Positions 13,005 to 25,336 of a DNA stretch of 64,000 nucleotides are shown here, piece after piece. The notes under the pieces were generated by a model that was not told the DNA's origin, searched no databases, and worked only from the letters and a program-made list of their open reading frames with translations. Made by a program: the position numbers and the translations under genes. The DNA comes from Nymphaea colorata. Lineage: Eukaryota > Streptophyta > Magnoliopsida > Nymphaeales > Nymphaeaceae. The stretch lies in assembly GCF_008831285.2 (NCBI RefSeq), contig NC_045139.1, positions 27,808,808 through 27,872,807 on the forward strand, given 5' to 3'. Each line of letters opens with the position of its first letter. Positions within the stretch are counted from its first letter, which is position 1.

Positions 13005-15312
13005 CACAGAAAAATAAAATAATACACAATACATTTACATTTGTATTGCTACTCTCCTCATTATGATAGTTTTCATTGTTACTACTTCGAATAACAAGGA
13101 AAACATCATCACATAAAAGTTCTTGTCCATCTATTCTAAACTACAAAATAGAAGTAAACAATGAACCCACCATCTATTGACATGCTCAATTACTCCATAA
13201 AAAACACATGGATATTACTCTTTCAATAATATCTTACTTTCTCTTCTTAAATTGTACATGTGTAGTTCTTAGTACCCAAAGTGTGCATGTATTTTTGTTT
13301 TTCACATGCTTGAGTATTTTGTTTGAACTTACTGTCATCACATCAAACATTTTAAAGAAGATTAAATAAAGCTAACTAATTTATGTAACCTCAAACATTA
13401 TTTCCCATGAAAATGGATTATCTTAGACATACATGAATAAAAAAATTACAATTGAGTCCCACTAATCTAAGGAATTTCATACTTGTATGCTCTAAGGCAT
13501 TCTTCAATGGCATGATACATTTTAAATACCTTCTCTTGAAAAGTTAAACTGATGCAAATCTTAAAATTTCATAATTGAGTTCTACTTCTCTAAAGAAATT
13601 CTCATACTTGTATGTTTTGTGTCACTCTTCATTGGTGTGATGCATCTGAAAGTTTTTTTTTTCAAATCATATCTCCAGTTCTTGAAGACTCTTACATATT
13701 CCTTCATGACCCACACCCATTTTATGCCTTATGAAAATGAAAATTTTCATATAACATTGTGCAACTAATTAAAGATCACAAACATCTTTCACATGAAATG
13801 CAAACGAAAATTATAAATAATATGCTAAAAGAGATATAAACATGTAAATTACCTGGACATGTTTTTTGTACATTATCCTTAAAAGAATCAAGCAATGTTT
13901 TATCTGAGTAATATGCCAATGGTGTGAGTTGTTCATTTCAAGTCAATGTTCCAATCAATGAACTCAACCATTGTACCTCCTAACAGGTTGGCTAACCATA
14001 AGTGTTCCGATGAATATCTTGCTTCTCCACAACCTTCAACTTTGAAGTCACAATGTACGAGATACACCATGATTTCTTTCTATGAGTACTATGACTAGTA
14101 GTATTATACAGTTCATGATCAGATGCAATTCATATATTTCACAAAGACGAACATATAACAGACTATTCCTACTATTATCTGAAGATATTTTATTTGAATT
14201 TATATTTTTAGTACTAGCAGAAGTTGATACATATAGCCTACTGGCTGCCTGAAATACACCAAATATTTGCATTACATTAATTATATGAAAACATGGGAAA
14301 AACAAAGAGACATAAAGATAGAGAGAAAGCATCATTTTAATTATATGATAAAGAGGAAGTTCATGTATAAACACAACCATAAAAGACATAACCTTAATTA
14401 CATGTAAAAGTATATGAAGATTTTTTATGGAGCACATCTATTTGATGATGTAGTGAGTGTTTGTATGCATTATTAGAAAACAACTAAAGGAATGTCATCT
14501 TTGTCACTTCATTCGCATTGTCTAAGTGATTTTATAGTTGGAGATCATTTCTTAAATTTTTGTTTAAAAGTTTTTAAAATATTGATTGAGGAGGGAAATT
14601 CAAAATTTCATTTTATAGTTTTAATATTTTTCATGAAGATGCAGTTTTTTGAGACTACATACAAAAGTCAAGGGCCTTTTTGATGTTCAAAACTTAATCG
14701 GTCAGTTGATGATCACCTATTTGTTAGGCAACAAATTTTTAATTTTTTTAATTTTAAAACTTCTACACAATTCTTATTGTAGTGGAACTCTAAAAATGCT
14801 AAAAGTGCATGGTGTGTTACATTGTCACTATAACTATTTCACTTTCATTGCTTTTACTTTATATTTCATTGTAATATTTTCTATGCATTCCCTTGCTAAT
14901 TAACTAGCGAAGCGTTGCACTTGTGGTGATGATATTTTGATGGTAAGTTTCCTTGCTTGATTGAGACCCCTAAGCATTCTTATTAATGCAAGAAAAAGTC
15001 AAGAGAGTTTTTATTTCATATTATACACTGGGTCAAATTTTTCTAAAACAATAGCCGATCCTTCCATGGCCAACATTTAAGTAAGTACTTGCAGTGTAAA
15101 TTGCCCAAATGTTCATTTTTCTACTAAAATTCCTTACTTAGATTTTCTAGTTACAATTAGAACTAGTTTCCTAGATTCTTTGTTGTGCTTTTTCTAGTTG
15201 CCACCAAAATTGCTCAAGATTATACAAGATTACTTAACTCTTTGAAAGCTCATGTATTCCCTAATATTTAAATTATTTTATGTTAGTTTTGTTTACATTT
15301 TCAAATCTACAA
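13005..15312. other. Spacer between Gypsy and Copia elements
   Basis: AT-rich, with no gene I recognise. It includes the diverged tandem repeat listed separately. A minus-strand frame of 129 codons (14048-14437) is hydrophobic and low in complexity, and I do not consider it a gene. The missing 5' LTR of the Copia element should have been at the right end of this stretch, but I cannot see it. Confidence 0.4.
13450..13665. repeat. Diverged tandem duplication, period about 123 bp
   Basis: The landmarks aattgagt, ctctaa or ctaagg, catacttgtatg, cattcttcaatgg or cactcttcattgg, and tgatacat or tgatgcat occur in the same order twice. One set starts at about 13450, the other at about 13573. Confidence 0.65.
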
Positions 15313-16260
15313 TATGGGTAATGACCCATATGAGATCTTCTAAATACGTTTGAAATTTAGATATAATCGCAAGCTTTTGAAAAAATTATCATAGTTATAT
15401 TTGACAAAGTCTCACAAATCGATTGTCCCTAAAGCAACGTTATACTTTTCGCATGTCAGAAGGTACACCTATCAAAACTCGCATCAATGAATTTATTTCT
15501 ATTATTATGTAGTTGCAAAATATAGATGTGAAAATTGAAGATGAAGATCATGATCTTTTGTTATTGTGTTCTCTGTCACAATTTTATAAAAATTTTAGAA
15601 TCATAATTTATGGTCAAGAGTCAATCACTATTTATGAGGTTAAAACAATGCTTATGAACAAAGTAAAAATTGACAAGGAGTTGACAGTCATAGATGGCAA
15701 CGATCAAACTCTTGGTTTATTTGCTAGGAAGAGACCAAACGAATGATAAGAAAAAGACAAGAAGGGAAAATGCAGATCCAAGTCAAGAGGTAAAACTTTG
15801 TGTTGTAATCATTGTCGCAAAAAAAGGGCATGAAATTTTCAATTTTTATAAGCTGAAAAATAAACACCAAAAGGGAGAAAAGAAATAAGGGAAAAAGAAA
15901 GATACTCAAGCAGAGGCTAGTATTGTAAAAGATGACAATGATGTTGATGTCTTTGTTACGACAAGTGAAGGAAAAGGACTCAAGATGAATGTATTCTTGA
16001 TTCTGGTTGTTCTTTTCACATTTGTCCTAGTAGAGAATGGTTTCTACTTATGAACTTGTTGAAGGTGACTCTATTTTGATGGGTAATAATGCATCTTGTA
16101 AAATTATTGGTAAAGGCACTGTTAAAATTAATATGTACGATGACATGGTTAGAACATTGACAAATGTGATGTATGTCCCTAATTTAAAGAAGAATCTTAC
16201 TTTTTGGGAACTTTTAAGTTGTATGGTTGCAGGTATTTAGTGGAGATATGAAAATTTGCA
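15313..16260 (+). pseudogene. Copia gag and protease remnant
   Basis: Gag is visible as RMSEGTPIKTRINEFISII and NIDVKIEDEDHDLLLLCSLS (about 15440-15580). It is followed by the zinc knuckle near 15795, where Cys and Cys-Arg-Lys-Lys-Gly-His can be read only by changing frame. The protease active site reads ILDSGCSFHICPSREW (about 15990-16045), with the Asp-Ser-Gly that Copia proteases carry. It continues after a frame change as YELVEGDSILMGNNASCKII and NVMYVPNLKKNLTF. The gag-pol frame is broken at several points. Confidence 0.85.
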
Positions 16261-16374
16261 AAGCCTCATTATAATAAAAGGTAAGAAAATTGGAAGTATA
16301 TTTTGTAGGGTTCCATAGTGACAGGTTCAATTGCCATATCTTCTTTATAAGAGTCAAACACCTCCAAATTATGA

Positions 16375-17165
16375 GACATGAAGCTTGGTTATATGAGTGA
16401 AAAAGCATTGACTATTTTGAATAAAAGGCTCTTCATTGTGGTCAGAGCACAAAAAAGACAAGCTTCTGCGGATATTGTATATTTGGTCAGCATAAAAGAG
16501 TCAGTTTTAGTACTACAATGCATAGAACAAAAGGCACTTTGGATTACGTTCACTCAAATTTGTGGGGTTCTGCACAGGTTACTTCTACAGGTGGTGCCTG
16601 TTATATTATTAATGATTATTCTAGAAAAGTTTGTGCTTATTTTTGAAGCACAAAAGTGAAGTATTTGTGACCTTGGCAAACCCTAATTGAAAAGCAAATA
16701 GGAAAGCAAATTAAAAAGTTTCATACTAATAGTGGGCTTAAATTTTGTAATAGCAAGTTTCCTAAATATTGCAGCGATGAAGGTATTGATAGGTAGCACA
16801 CTATTGTTAAAACTCCCCAACAAAATGAGGTGGTAAAGTGTATGAATAGAAGTTTGTTGGAAAAGGCATGTTGTATGTTGTCTACTGAAGGGTTTGGCAA
16901 GGAGTTTGGGCAGATGCAATTAGTATGCCCTGTTATGTGGTAAAACAATCTCCTAATGCTTCAATTAAAGGCAAGACACCTGAAGAAGTGTGGTTTGGTT
17001 CTCTCACAGATTATTCTAATTTAAGAATATTTGGTTGTCTTGCATACGCTCATGTTGATTAAGGTAAACTTGAGCCTAGAGCTAGAAAATGTGTTTTTCT
17101 TAGTTATGCATATGAAATAAAGGGGTATAGGCTTTGGTGTGATGATTGTAATCTCCTAAACTTAT
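16375..17165 (+). pseudogene. Copia integrase remnant
   Basis: The GAG-pre-integrase/HHCC region begins with HMKLGYMSEKALTIL at about 16377. The core follows as HRTKGTLDYVHSNLWGSAQV, IINDYSRKVCAYF and TPQQNEV, then CMNRSLLEKACCMLS and KGKTPEEVWFG. These pieces sit in different frames with stops between them. Catalytic Asp residues can be recognised in DYVHS and NDYS contexts, but no continuous domain survives. Confidence 0.85.
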
Positions 17166-17539
17166 TATTAGTAGAGATGTAATATTTGATTAATTACTAC
17201 ATCAAAACAATGAATATTCTACTAAGTATGATGCAAAGAAAGTACAACAAGTTCAAGACCAAATATAAATTTTGAAATTGGACTTTTAACCCATGATCAG
17301 TCATCAAGTTCTTTACAAGCACTTTCAATGCAACTTCTCATTCATGATGAAGTAAATGATGCCTCTAAAGATCGTGAGACAAGCAGGGAGTATAGTATTG
17401 TTAAATGTTGACAAAAGAGAGATATTAAACTCTACAAAGGTATGTATATGCTGATATAGTTGCTTATGTGTTGTCAGTTGCAGAGCCAATTGTTAATAAG
17501 GAGCCCTCATCATATTCAATGGCAATGAATTCTACTGAT

Positions 17540-18975
17540 TCTCCTAAGTAGCTAGTAGAAATGCATGAAAAAATTGAATCTCTTTATAAGAATCAAACAT
17601 GGAAGCTTCTAAAACCACATAAGAACAAGAAAATAATTGGTTGTAAGTGTGTCTTCAAGAAAAAGGAAGGTACCTCAGCATTAACAGATGCAAGCTACAA
17701 GGCACTGTTAGTTGCAAAGGATTGCAATTAGGTAGAAAGAATTGATTTTAATAACATTTTTTCTCATGTTGTGAAGCATAGTTCCATACATGCTCTACTT
17801 GCTTTAGTTCTCATGTATGATATGGAATTAAAACAACTTGATGTTAAAATAGTATTTTTACATAGTAAATTAAAAGAACACATACATGTGCATCAGGTTA
17901 AAGGTTTTGTTGTTGAAGGAAAAGAAGACCTTGTATGTTTTCTAAAAAGGTCATTATATGGCTTAAAGAAATCCCTTAGGCAGTGGTATAAAAGGTTTGA
18001 TTCATCTATGTTAACTTTTTGCTATTGAAGAAGTCAATATAATAGTTGTGTCTATTATCAAAGGCTTCAAAATGGTTCTCTTAACTATTTGTTGTTTTAT
18101 GTTGATGATATGCTGATTGCTGCAAATGACATTTTAGAAATCAAAAAGTTGAAAATGCAGTTAGCAATGAATTTGGGATGAAGAATTTGGGCCTTGCTAA
18201 GAAGATTCTTGGTGTGGAAATTTAGAGTGACTGAAAGGCAAAGAAGTAATATTTGTCTCAAAGAAAATATGATGAAAAGGTTCTTGAGCACTTCAATTTG
18301 AGTGAAGCCAAACCTGTAAGTAATCCTCTTGTCTCTCACTTTAAACTCTCAGTTCATTTATATCCTCAAACAAAAGAAAAGATAGAGCATATGTCCCGTG
18401 TCCTATTCTAGGGTAGTTAGTAGCATTATGTATGTGATGGTTTGCATTAGACCTAACATTTATGTAGTTAGTGTGGTCAGGAGATATATGTTGTATTCAT
18501 AAAAAGGTCATTGACAAATAGTAAAATGGAATCTCAAATACTTGAAGGGTACATTAGAGACTTGTTTTGGCAAAAGCAGTGATGGCTTGGTTAGATATGT
18601 TGATTTAGGCTGATGACCTTGATAATCGGAGGTCGTCTACTAGTTTTATTTTCTCTTGGAAGTTGTGCTATAACGTAGAAAGCTACTTTACAGTCTACTG
18701 TTATATTATCTACTATAGAGGCCAAGTATATGGCAAACACTAAGGTAGTTAAATAAAGTATTTGATTGAGAGGTGTGTTATCCAAACTTCATACAAGTCA
18801 AGAAAAAATAATTATTTATTGTGACAGTCAAAGTGTCATTTACTTTATCAAAGATAGATGCATCATAAGAGGGTATTTGAGATGTTATTGCACATGGTGA
18901 GATTGTTGAGAAGAAAGTTGGCACCGTTGATTCTTGATAACCTTGTTGATGCTTTAACCAAGCCAGTTCCTGTTG
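17540..18975 (+). pseudogene. Copia reverse transcriptase and RNase H remnant
   Basis: Reverse transcriptase appears as NQTWKLLKPHKNKKIIGCK, then DMELKQLDVKIVFLHSKLKE (17815-17880), SLYGLKKSLRQWYKRFDSSM, and the catalytic motif YVDDMLIAAND near 18097-18130. RNase H is seen as DSQSVIYFIKDRC near 18830. The end of pol (LTKPV-like ALTKPVPVVKF in mixed frames) is near 18955-18980. The family copies element RNA into DNA. This copy has several stops and is inactive. Confidence 0.88.
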
Positions 18976-19420
18976 TCAAGTTCAACATTGGTATTTTTAC
19001 TCCTTGAAATGAGCCCTTTTGGGGCTGTTTTGGTGAAGGTGGAGTCTATTCGTTATCTTCTCAAAATTATGATGGTATTCAAGTCAAGGTGGAGGTTTGT
19101 AACATGTGCCTTGAACCCACGCAAAAAAGATAATTATTATCCACATTGGAGGAGTTATGAAATAAGTCAAAGTTTGTGGAGTCATAAAAAAAAGGAAAAT
19201 CATAAACGGGATTATCCCATTTACGCATCATGTGTGTGGGAGATTTTTCTTGTAATAAAAGTGAGAAATAAGAAGAAAAAGAGAGGCTTTGGCTTTGCAC
19301 TTCGGGTGAAAACTCCATCTTTGATTTATAAGCTTTTTTTTTAAGGTATTTTAAAGAAAGCTATTCTTCTTCTCTTTGGGTCCCCTCTCTTTTTGTTCTT
19401 ATTCCTATCAGAGTTTTACC

Positions 19421-22400
19421 TCATTTGAAAAAAAGGGTTCTATTATATTGCCTCTTTGTAGCCTCCATTGAACTTGATTAATAGTGGAACCATGCTTATC
19501 ATTTGCCCATAAATGTAAACATATCGCCAAACCACGTATATCTTATGTTGGTGTATTGCTTTTGTTCTTTGTGGATTCTTTTTTTTCTTGTTTGGTAGCT
19601 TTTGTGGTGGATTATTTTTTATTGGATAGTATAATTTGCTTTAGTAGGAACTTATAGGCCAAGTATATAGTAAGAAATTATATATACAAATGCCCACATA
19701 CACCCTTGATAGAGCCAAAAAATAGATGACATTTAACATGACACATAGAGGTGACATCATCAATATGTACGTACTATATTTTTCTACAAACAATCATAGT
19801 ACGGCAAACAAAAAAGGAAAGATGACTTCTAAGAGGCATCGTCATCATTATGTACATACTGTAGTTTATCTTCAAAAATCACAAGCCATATCAATGAAAC
19901 AAAACTCCTATATACATTAAACTTTATCACTTGCATGTTGTTTTAAGACTTGAAGTATCTATACCTAACCTTTCATTCTTGCAATACAATAGAAAAAGAC
20001 ATGTGGACTAAATTATATACATATAAATTTACATATATACATAAACTGAAACATAATAACCTATGCATGACATTTGATTGTGGTGTGGATTGTGATGGAC
20101 TACCACTGATTGCTCTAAACAACTAAGTTCAGCATTAATAACGTCCTTTATTGCAATTTGAAACTCTAGCTTAGACGTTTTTTTCCAGTTAATTGATCCT
20201 CTGCTCCGTATCAGTTACTTTTTGTCTCAGCGTTGCATTAAATTGTGCGACTTATATTTTACTCTGTATTCAATCAAATATATGAGAAGACTTTACACCT
20301 GTACTATAGGTGTAAATATGTCCACACTTATCAGCACCTATCACTTGAAAAAGTACATTTTTCTAAATGGATTATCAAAGGACTCCTCTGGTAAGTTTGT
20401 CAATACTTCTTTAAGTTTTTCCTGACAATGATTGTACAATATTTATATGTGATATAACAGCAGAAAAACATAAATAGTGCATTGATAATGTATCATACAA
20501 ACATACAGCTTACAATTATCTCATGCATGTCTTCATTTTCAACATTTGCATGTACTAGTTCACGTGATTTCATCCAAAAACATGCACTAGAGAGACATGC
20601 TTCACTATCTTTAGCATACATGTAATGGATTCATAAAAGTAATTTTATAAAATTAATAATATAACATATAAAGAAAAAACCTCACGTTTGTAGTAAAATA
20701 TAAACTCATATGTGTGCATGAACATGTGGAAAACTTTTTGCGCGAGAAGTATGCGAAAATTTTATGTAGACATCAAATAGCTGCAATTTTTCTACTTCTT
20801 CTTTGCGATGTCAAAAGTGCATTAGTGAAAATCAATGTATTCCTTAACTCATATTTGTACAAATGCATCACATAAATATCACAATGAAAAACAAATGCAA
20901 TGTAAATATTGTACACCATAACTTTGGATTCAACACTACTAGAAGGCCTCATCATGATCTCCATTTCATTTATGGAATAGTGTAATCGTATTATTGAATG
21001 TGGGAGGCATGTGTATGATATTGCACCTAAGTTTTTTTGCAATTTGCACCTCCAACTCCTCCACAATCTCACATATTTCAAAAACCCAAGGCCTAATAAG
21101 TCCATGCAAATGGTAGTATCAAAAAGCTCATACTTTGCTTAGGGAATAACAATAAAACAAAAAATGAGATTCATAAAAGAAAAAAAAAAGAAGAGAAAAG
21201 AGGGAAATTTGTAAGTCAAAGACACCAGCTGAACAAGTTACCAAACATCCTCTATATATAGTTCCGACAGTTCTTTCCATGTGTAATAATTAAGAGTTGT
21301 CTGTTCTAGACTTCATGCTAAAGTCCCAATGTATGAACTCATTTTTTTGGGTCTCCTAGTGGTTGACCATGACTATTCAATTCCAGCTTCATTTTAGGTC
21401 ATGCATGGAGATTTCTGATATTCAATGCATGTAAGCCACCTATTTTCATTGTTGAGCTGTTGAAGCTCAAAAAACAGCAGTTTTCATGTATAAATCTATC
21501 CTCCAGATATGCTTAGTAAAATTTTAAAATTGAAGCATAAGTAAATAATTACATGAAGATGCATTGTTTGATTGACAAACCTCCATGTCAAACTCTAGTT
21601 TCTTAGCTTTTGGAGAACATTGGCACAAGAGCTAGTAGTCAATACACTCAATCTTGTCTGCCATGTCAATTGAGTTCAGAAATGGGTTTACCTTTTTTTA
21701 AAAATTTTAAGGACTGAGAATGGAAAAATTCATGAGATTAAAAAGTTGTATAGAAAAAGCTCTCATAGTATAACATTTGCATGGTTACCACAGTTAATGT
21801 TATACAAAAAAAATGATATTTCATGTGCAATCTAGGTTGGGGTTTTGAATTTGGAAGTGAGGCAATCGAATCTATGCCTTTTACTGAAAATAGGATTAAC
21901 AACACTTACAATGGAACCGGAATCGTATCAATAGTGTGGACCACCAACTAGAGCATCCTCTTTGCCATGGATCGCTGCAGGTCTCCATAGGTAGTTCCTT
22001 CTTTTGTTGCATCCCTAAACAGAAGTCCAGCTCCATAACTGAGTCATCCCGATAACTAAGTGTGCTTGTTGGCATGTCCATCCTTGAGCAATTAGGCAGT
22101 GTTCATGCAGTGGCAGTAGAATGATGCAAAGATCTCTCACCGGAAAGAAGAATCCTTACCTTCTTAACCTTTGTCTCAATAAGCTGGTCATCCTTGTTCT
22201 TGTGAACCCTGCAGAATTCAAGGTGTGGTATGTAAGAACTCCTCAAAAACAAAGAAGATGAAGAATTGGGGAACTACTCATAGAAAAATATTTATTATAT
22301 CTTACAAGCCAAGAAAGTTTGGAGCCTAGCATCCAAGTTCTGGTCAGATATCTACTCCTAGAAATTTTGGAGCTCAACCTTGGTTATGAAAGTGCAATGA

Positions 22401-22650
22401 TATTTCTCTGGTCACCAAAGCAAGGTAATATAGAAGCATCTTTAGCATTTGACGTCTATGAAGAAGGAGTTCAGAGATTACGAGATTCTTGAATTTGTAC
22501 TTCCACGTCTCCAAATCCATTGGAAGGTGGAGCAAATCAATATTGTTAGAAAGCACCACATCGGCTTAGGTATGAGATCAAAGAAACCTTAGCATGGGTT
22601 TTCTTTTGCCACAAATACACATGAGGAAGGAAGATGGAGAAGGTGGACAT

Positions 22651-22685
<35 letters not shown>

Positions 22686-23285
22686 CTCTAATATGGTCAC
22701 TTGATGTCAAATCTAAGTTGAGTTCTCTCCTACATTGCATGAAAAGGAAGACTAGAAATGAAAAAAGAAGATGAAAGAATAAGAAGGAGAAGAAGTGACT
22801 TACAGCTTTGAGAGAAATGCAAAGAAATGTATGAAGATATGAGCGTCTTCTACTCTCCAACATCTTAGAGCTCCTCTGCAGTCCAATCCACTCCCCTCTC
22901 TCTCCTTCTTTCCTAATGGTGCCTTCCTTCCCAACTAAATAAAATGGTGTAGGCAAGTCTTCTAAAGAGAACTTATAGTTTGTGTAATAAAAGTATAATT
23001 ATTATTGGCAATGGCATCTACCATAAACAACAGCCATTGTGAATGCATTGAACTGTTGTAGTGTGATCTTGAGTCCCATCCTAAGTAATCGTCATTTGCT
23101 ACCACTAAGTAATTAGAAACATATATATGTGAGTGTACACAAGAAATGGATAAAACCATAGTACTGAACATGAAACAGAAAAGGCAAATAAAAGAAAACA
23201 ACATCTCAACCATTAACAACTTGTGTTGCTTGTGGTTTGCCCCACTAACGAAACAACTACCAACAAAATGCAAAAAATCTACAAG
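19421..23285. other. Stretch without assigned gene; exon-like pieces on the minus strand
   Basis: No gene could be assigned. Three minus-strand pieces look exon-like. At 22790-22900 a frame containing LESRRRSYLHTFLCISLKA ends at a good donor (gct|gtaagt). At 22140-22210 a frame contains VHKNKDDQLIETKVKK followed by gtaagga. At 21905-22050 one frame reads KEGTTYGDLQRSMAKRM then SLVVHTIDTIP. I do not recognise the product and cannot join the pieces. An old or diverged gene with transposon-filled introns is possible. Confidence 0.3.
22650..22684. repeat. (TG)n(AG)n microsatellite
   Basis: A TG run of about 18 bases joins an AG run of about 18 bases. Confidence 0.95.
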
Positions 23286-23468
23286 TGTAACACCCCAAAA
23301 GTTTAGTTTCATATTAAAAGATTGTGATGGATCTTGGGGAACTCACAAATGGGATTGTTAACTTGTTAATTATCCTGGTTCCTATCCCTTTTCATGTTGG
23401 AACCTAAACTGTTATGGACGGGTTGGGATCTGCTAAACCGGAGGCTGGGAGGGGGTGGAGTCGTTACA
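23286..23468. repeat. Left LTR of the TRIM
   Basis: 183 bp, from TGTAACACCCC to GTTACA. It shares with the right LTR the ordered landmarks aagtttagt, attgtgatggat or attatgaggga, ggttcctatc or agttcctagc, gttggaac and gatc(t/c)gctaaac or gatccaccgga. Confidence 0.92.
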
Positions 23469-23469
23469 A

Positions 23470-23485
23470 TGGTATCAGAGAACGG
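23470..23485 (+). other. Primer-binding site of the TRIM
   Basis: TGGTATCAGAGAACGG lies one base after the left LTR. The first eleven bases match the usual complement of initiator tRNA-Met, which orients the element plus. Confidence 0.9.
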
Positions 23486-23536
23486 TTCTACACTCAGACT
23501 TGGGGTCCCACATGCGAGAACACGTGTGGGTTGGAT

Positions 23537-23707
23537 TGTAACACCCAAAAAGTTTAGTCATGCATTGAAGATTATGAGGGACCTTTAGAGACTTATAAAA
23601 GGGGTGGTTAAGTGGTTAGTTGTCCTAGTTCCTAGCTTTTTGCGGGTTGGAACTAAAACTATTAAGGGGTGAGTTCTGATCCACCGGACATCGATCTGAT
23701 CGTTACA
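23537..23707. repeat. Right LTR of the TRIM
   Basis: 171 bp, from TGTAACACCC to GTTACA, followed directly by the ACAAG target duplication. Confidence 0.92.
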
Positions 23708-24872
23708 ACAAGACTGATAAAATTCCATGAAATGTCTTTTGAAATTTGATCTTCACTTTCATCATGGCTTAACCATCCATGACCACTTCATGAACATATT
23801 GAGCCAGAGAAATGCGATGAAGAATATTCTAAATGGTCAAGCATCGATATTAACTTCTCTTTAACTAGTTAGTTCTAGACAAACTTGGTTCCAATCAACA
23901 ACAAGCAACCAGTTATTATTATGATGACGAATGGCATTATCATAATTCTAGGAGTAATTCATACATACATCAAATTTCCCTTATTAGTTTATTTTCTAAA
24001 CAGAAAAGTTCACACGCCTACTTGTCACTTGTCACTTGTTAATGCCTTGTTTCCCAGGCCGCTTTAAGTACATTATTCCCAAAGCCTGCTAATATGGCAT
24101 TTCAAAGGCAAGTGATGTAATGAACCAGACAATTCTCCAGTTTGACACCTCTATTAACTTAGAAATGAAGCTGAATTTTGAGGCTTGATGAAAAACACAA
24201 AATCATGCCTGTAGGTTCATGTGCACGACCTAAGCAACACAGCAAGTTGCCAGTTCATTCCTGTACACAACCCATGTATTTGATATGAATGATCAAGGCC
24301 AATAGACTTTTTGGATGTTGAAGTGGTAAGGATCTCCGAGCCCAAAAATACTTGTGACCTACAACACTGTCAGACCAATTACTTGCACACCATCACCACC
24401 CACTTAACTATCTTATTAGCGTTCCAATTTCTACAGGTAAACTAGACATAGATCCTTACAAACCACCAGCTTTATGAAATTTAGTAAACAAGAACAAATC
24501 TGAATTAGACGAATCTGGAATGAGTCTTAGAAGTCGGAATCGCTAAAACCATATAGCACCAAATGCCATGATCAATTTAGAAAGGGCTATGTAAGGAACC
24601 GTGGACCTAATTCATTCATGTTGCAAGAGCTTCAGAACTTGACCAAGGATTTCTTGAGAAAGGGATGAAGGTTTTTATGATAAGCTACGTCCGAACGTTC
24701 AAATAAAATATCCAAGGAAGAATCACTTCATGAAAACAACTGAGGATATCAACTAAAGATTTTGGTCATTTATTCCTTATAACAGATGGTCCCTTGTTAA
24801 GGGGCCATTACATACAACCTGTTAGGTATAAGGAAACCTTTTTTTTCCTTTAAAAATTCCCGTTTGAAGACC

Positions 24873-24880
24873 TATAAATA
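24873..24880 (+). promoter_or_regulatory. TATA-box candidate
   Basis: CCTATAAATAGGGG matches the plant TATA consensus closely, and a start about 30 bases downstream would fall near 24905. The APEM9 start codon is 457 bases further on. It could be the core promoter of that gene with a long or spliced leader, or the promoter of an unrecognised solo LTR. I cannot decide between these. Confidence 0.35.
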
Positions 24881-25264
24881 GGGGAAGTTTCATCCATTCA
24901 CTGCGCCTTCAAATATTTTTCTGAATGCGCATCAGTGAATGAATTTTTTTCCAATATTGCAACTAAAAGTTTGCGAGCAATTTATTTATCTTTAAGAGAA
25001 TAATCTTTTAAAAACGCTCGAATTTTGGTGGTGTGATAATAATTTGCTTCAGTTTAAATTCATTCCATTGGACCGCTTGCTTTCTATAGTTAAATGAAAT
25101 AAATCAAAATTCAAGCATCTTCTGATTATTGCCTGACTGTGTTTTGGTTAAATATTCATTTCCCAAATGTTTAGGGCAATTATCTTAAATAACTGAATTC
25201 CAAGAGGCCGAAAGCAAAATTTCCCGCAAGTCGGAGGCCTACATGTATATCAGTATATGGTCTT

Positions 25265-25313
25265 TTTCCTGCATCTCTCCCTCCCCCCCTCTCTCTCCCT
25301 CTCGCCCGACAAG
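25265..25313 (+). promoter_or_regulatory. CT-rich leader candidate of APEM9
   Basis: A pyrimidine tract (C and T only for most of about 45 bases) lies 25-70 bases before the start codon. Such tracts are common in plant 5' leaders near the transcription start, so transcription may begin near here rather than at the upstream TATA box. Confidence 0.4.
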
Positions 25314-25336
25314 AGACTGCTGCGCCGCATCTGAAA

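Larger units (their letters stand above)
15313..19420 (+). mobile_element. Decayed Ty1/Copia LTR retrotransposon
   Basis: The plus-strand order is gag, zinc knuckle, protease, integrase, reverse transcriptase, RNase H. Integrase ahead of reverse transcriptase defines Ty1/Copia, and the phrases resemble the Tnt1/Tork branch. Stops and frameshifts interrupt every domain. A polypurine tract, caaggtggaggtt (19085-19097), leads into TGTAACATG at 19098, which I take as the start of the 3' LTR. I could not find a matching 5' LTR, so the outer limits are not fixed and the right end is approximate. A phrase resembling a primer-binding site (tcctatcagag) near 19404 is unexplained. Confidence 0.88.
23286..23707. 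mobile_element. Complete TRIM retrotransposon, 422 bp
   Basis: Two LTRs (23286-23468 and 23537-23707) both begin TGTAACACC and end GTTACA. Between them are a primer-binding site identical at its start to the initiator tRNA-Met complement (TGGTATCAGAG at 23470-23480), about 50 bp of internal DNA with no reading frame, and a short purine-rich stretch (gtgtgggttgga) before the right LTR. The element is flanked by perfect 5-bp direct repeats, ACAAG at 23281-23285 and 23708-23712. This is the full structure of a terminal-repeat retrotransposon in miniature, which must borrow all its proteins. The LTR sequence is not that of Cassandra elements, because I see no 5S rRNA-like promoter. Confidence 0.93.
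23713..25336. other. Upstream region of the APEM9 gene
   Basis: No coding region is recognised. The last 500 bases hold a TATA-box candidate and a pyrimidine-rich leader candidate, listed separately. The rest is unremarkable AT-rich DNA. Confidence 0.5.

Noticed and set aside
13940-14010. Apparent similarity to 21310-21390 (phrases near atgaactca and ctcctaa/ctcctag)
   Set aside because: Only a few short phrases align by eye and the surrounding DNA does not, so chance in AT-rich sequence cannot be excluded.
14048-14437. 129-codon hydrophobic minus-strand frame
   Set aside because: It has Ile/Leu/Ser-rich composition from AT-rich DNA, no domain, and no splice or start context.
19400-19415. 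tcctatcagag, similar to a retrotransposon primer-binding site
   Set aside because: It lies after the Copia 3' LTR, where no primer site is expected. The match is partial and no LTR pair surrounds it.
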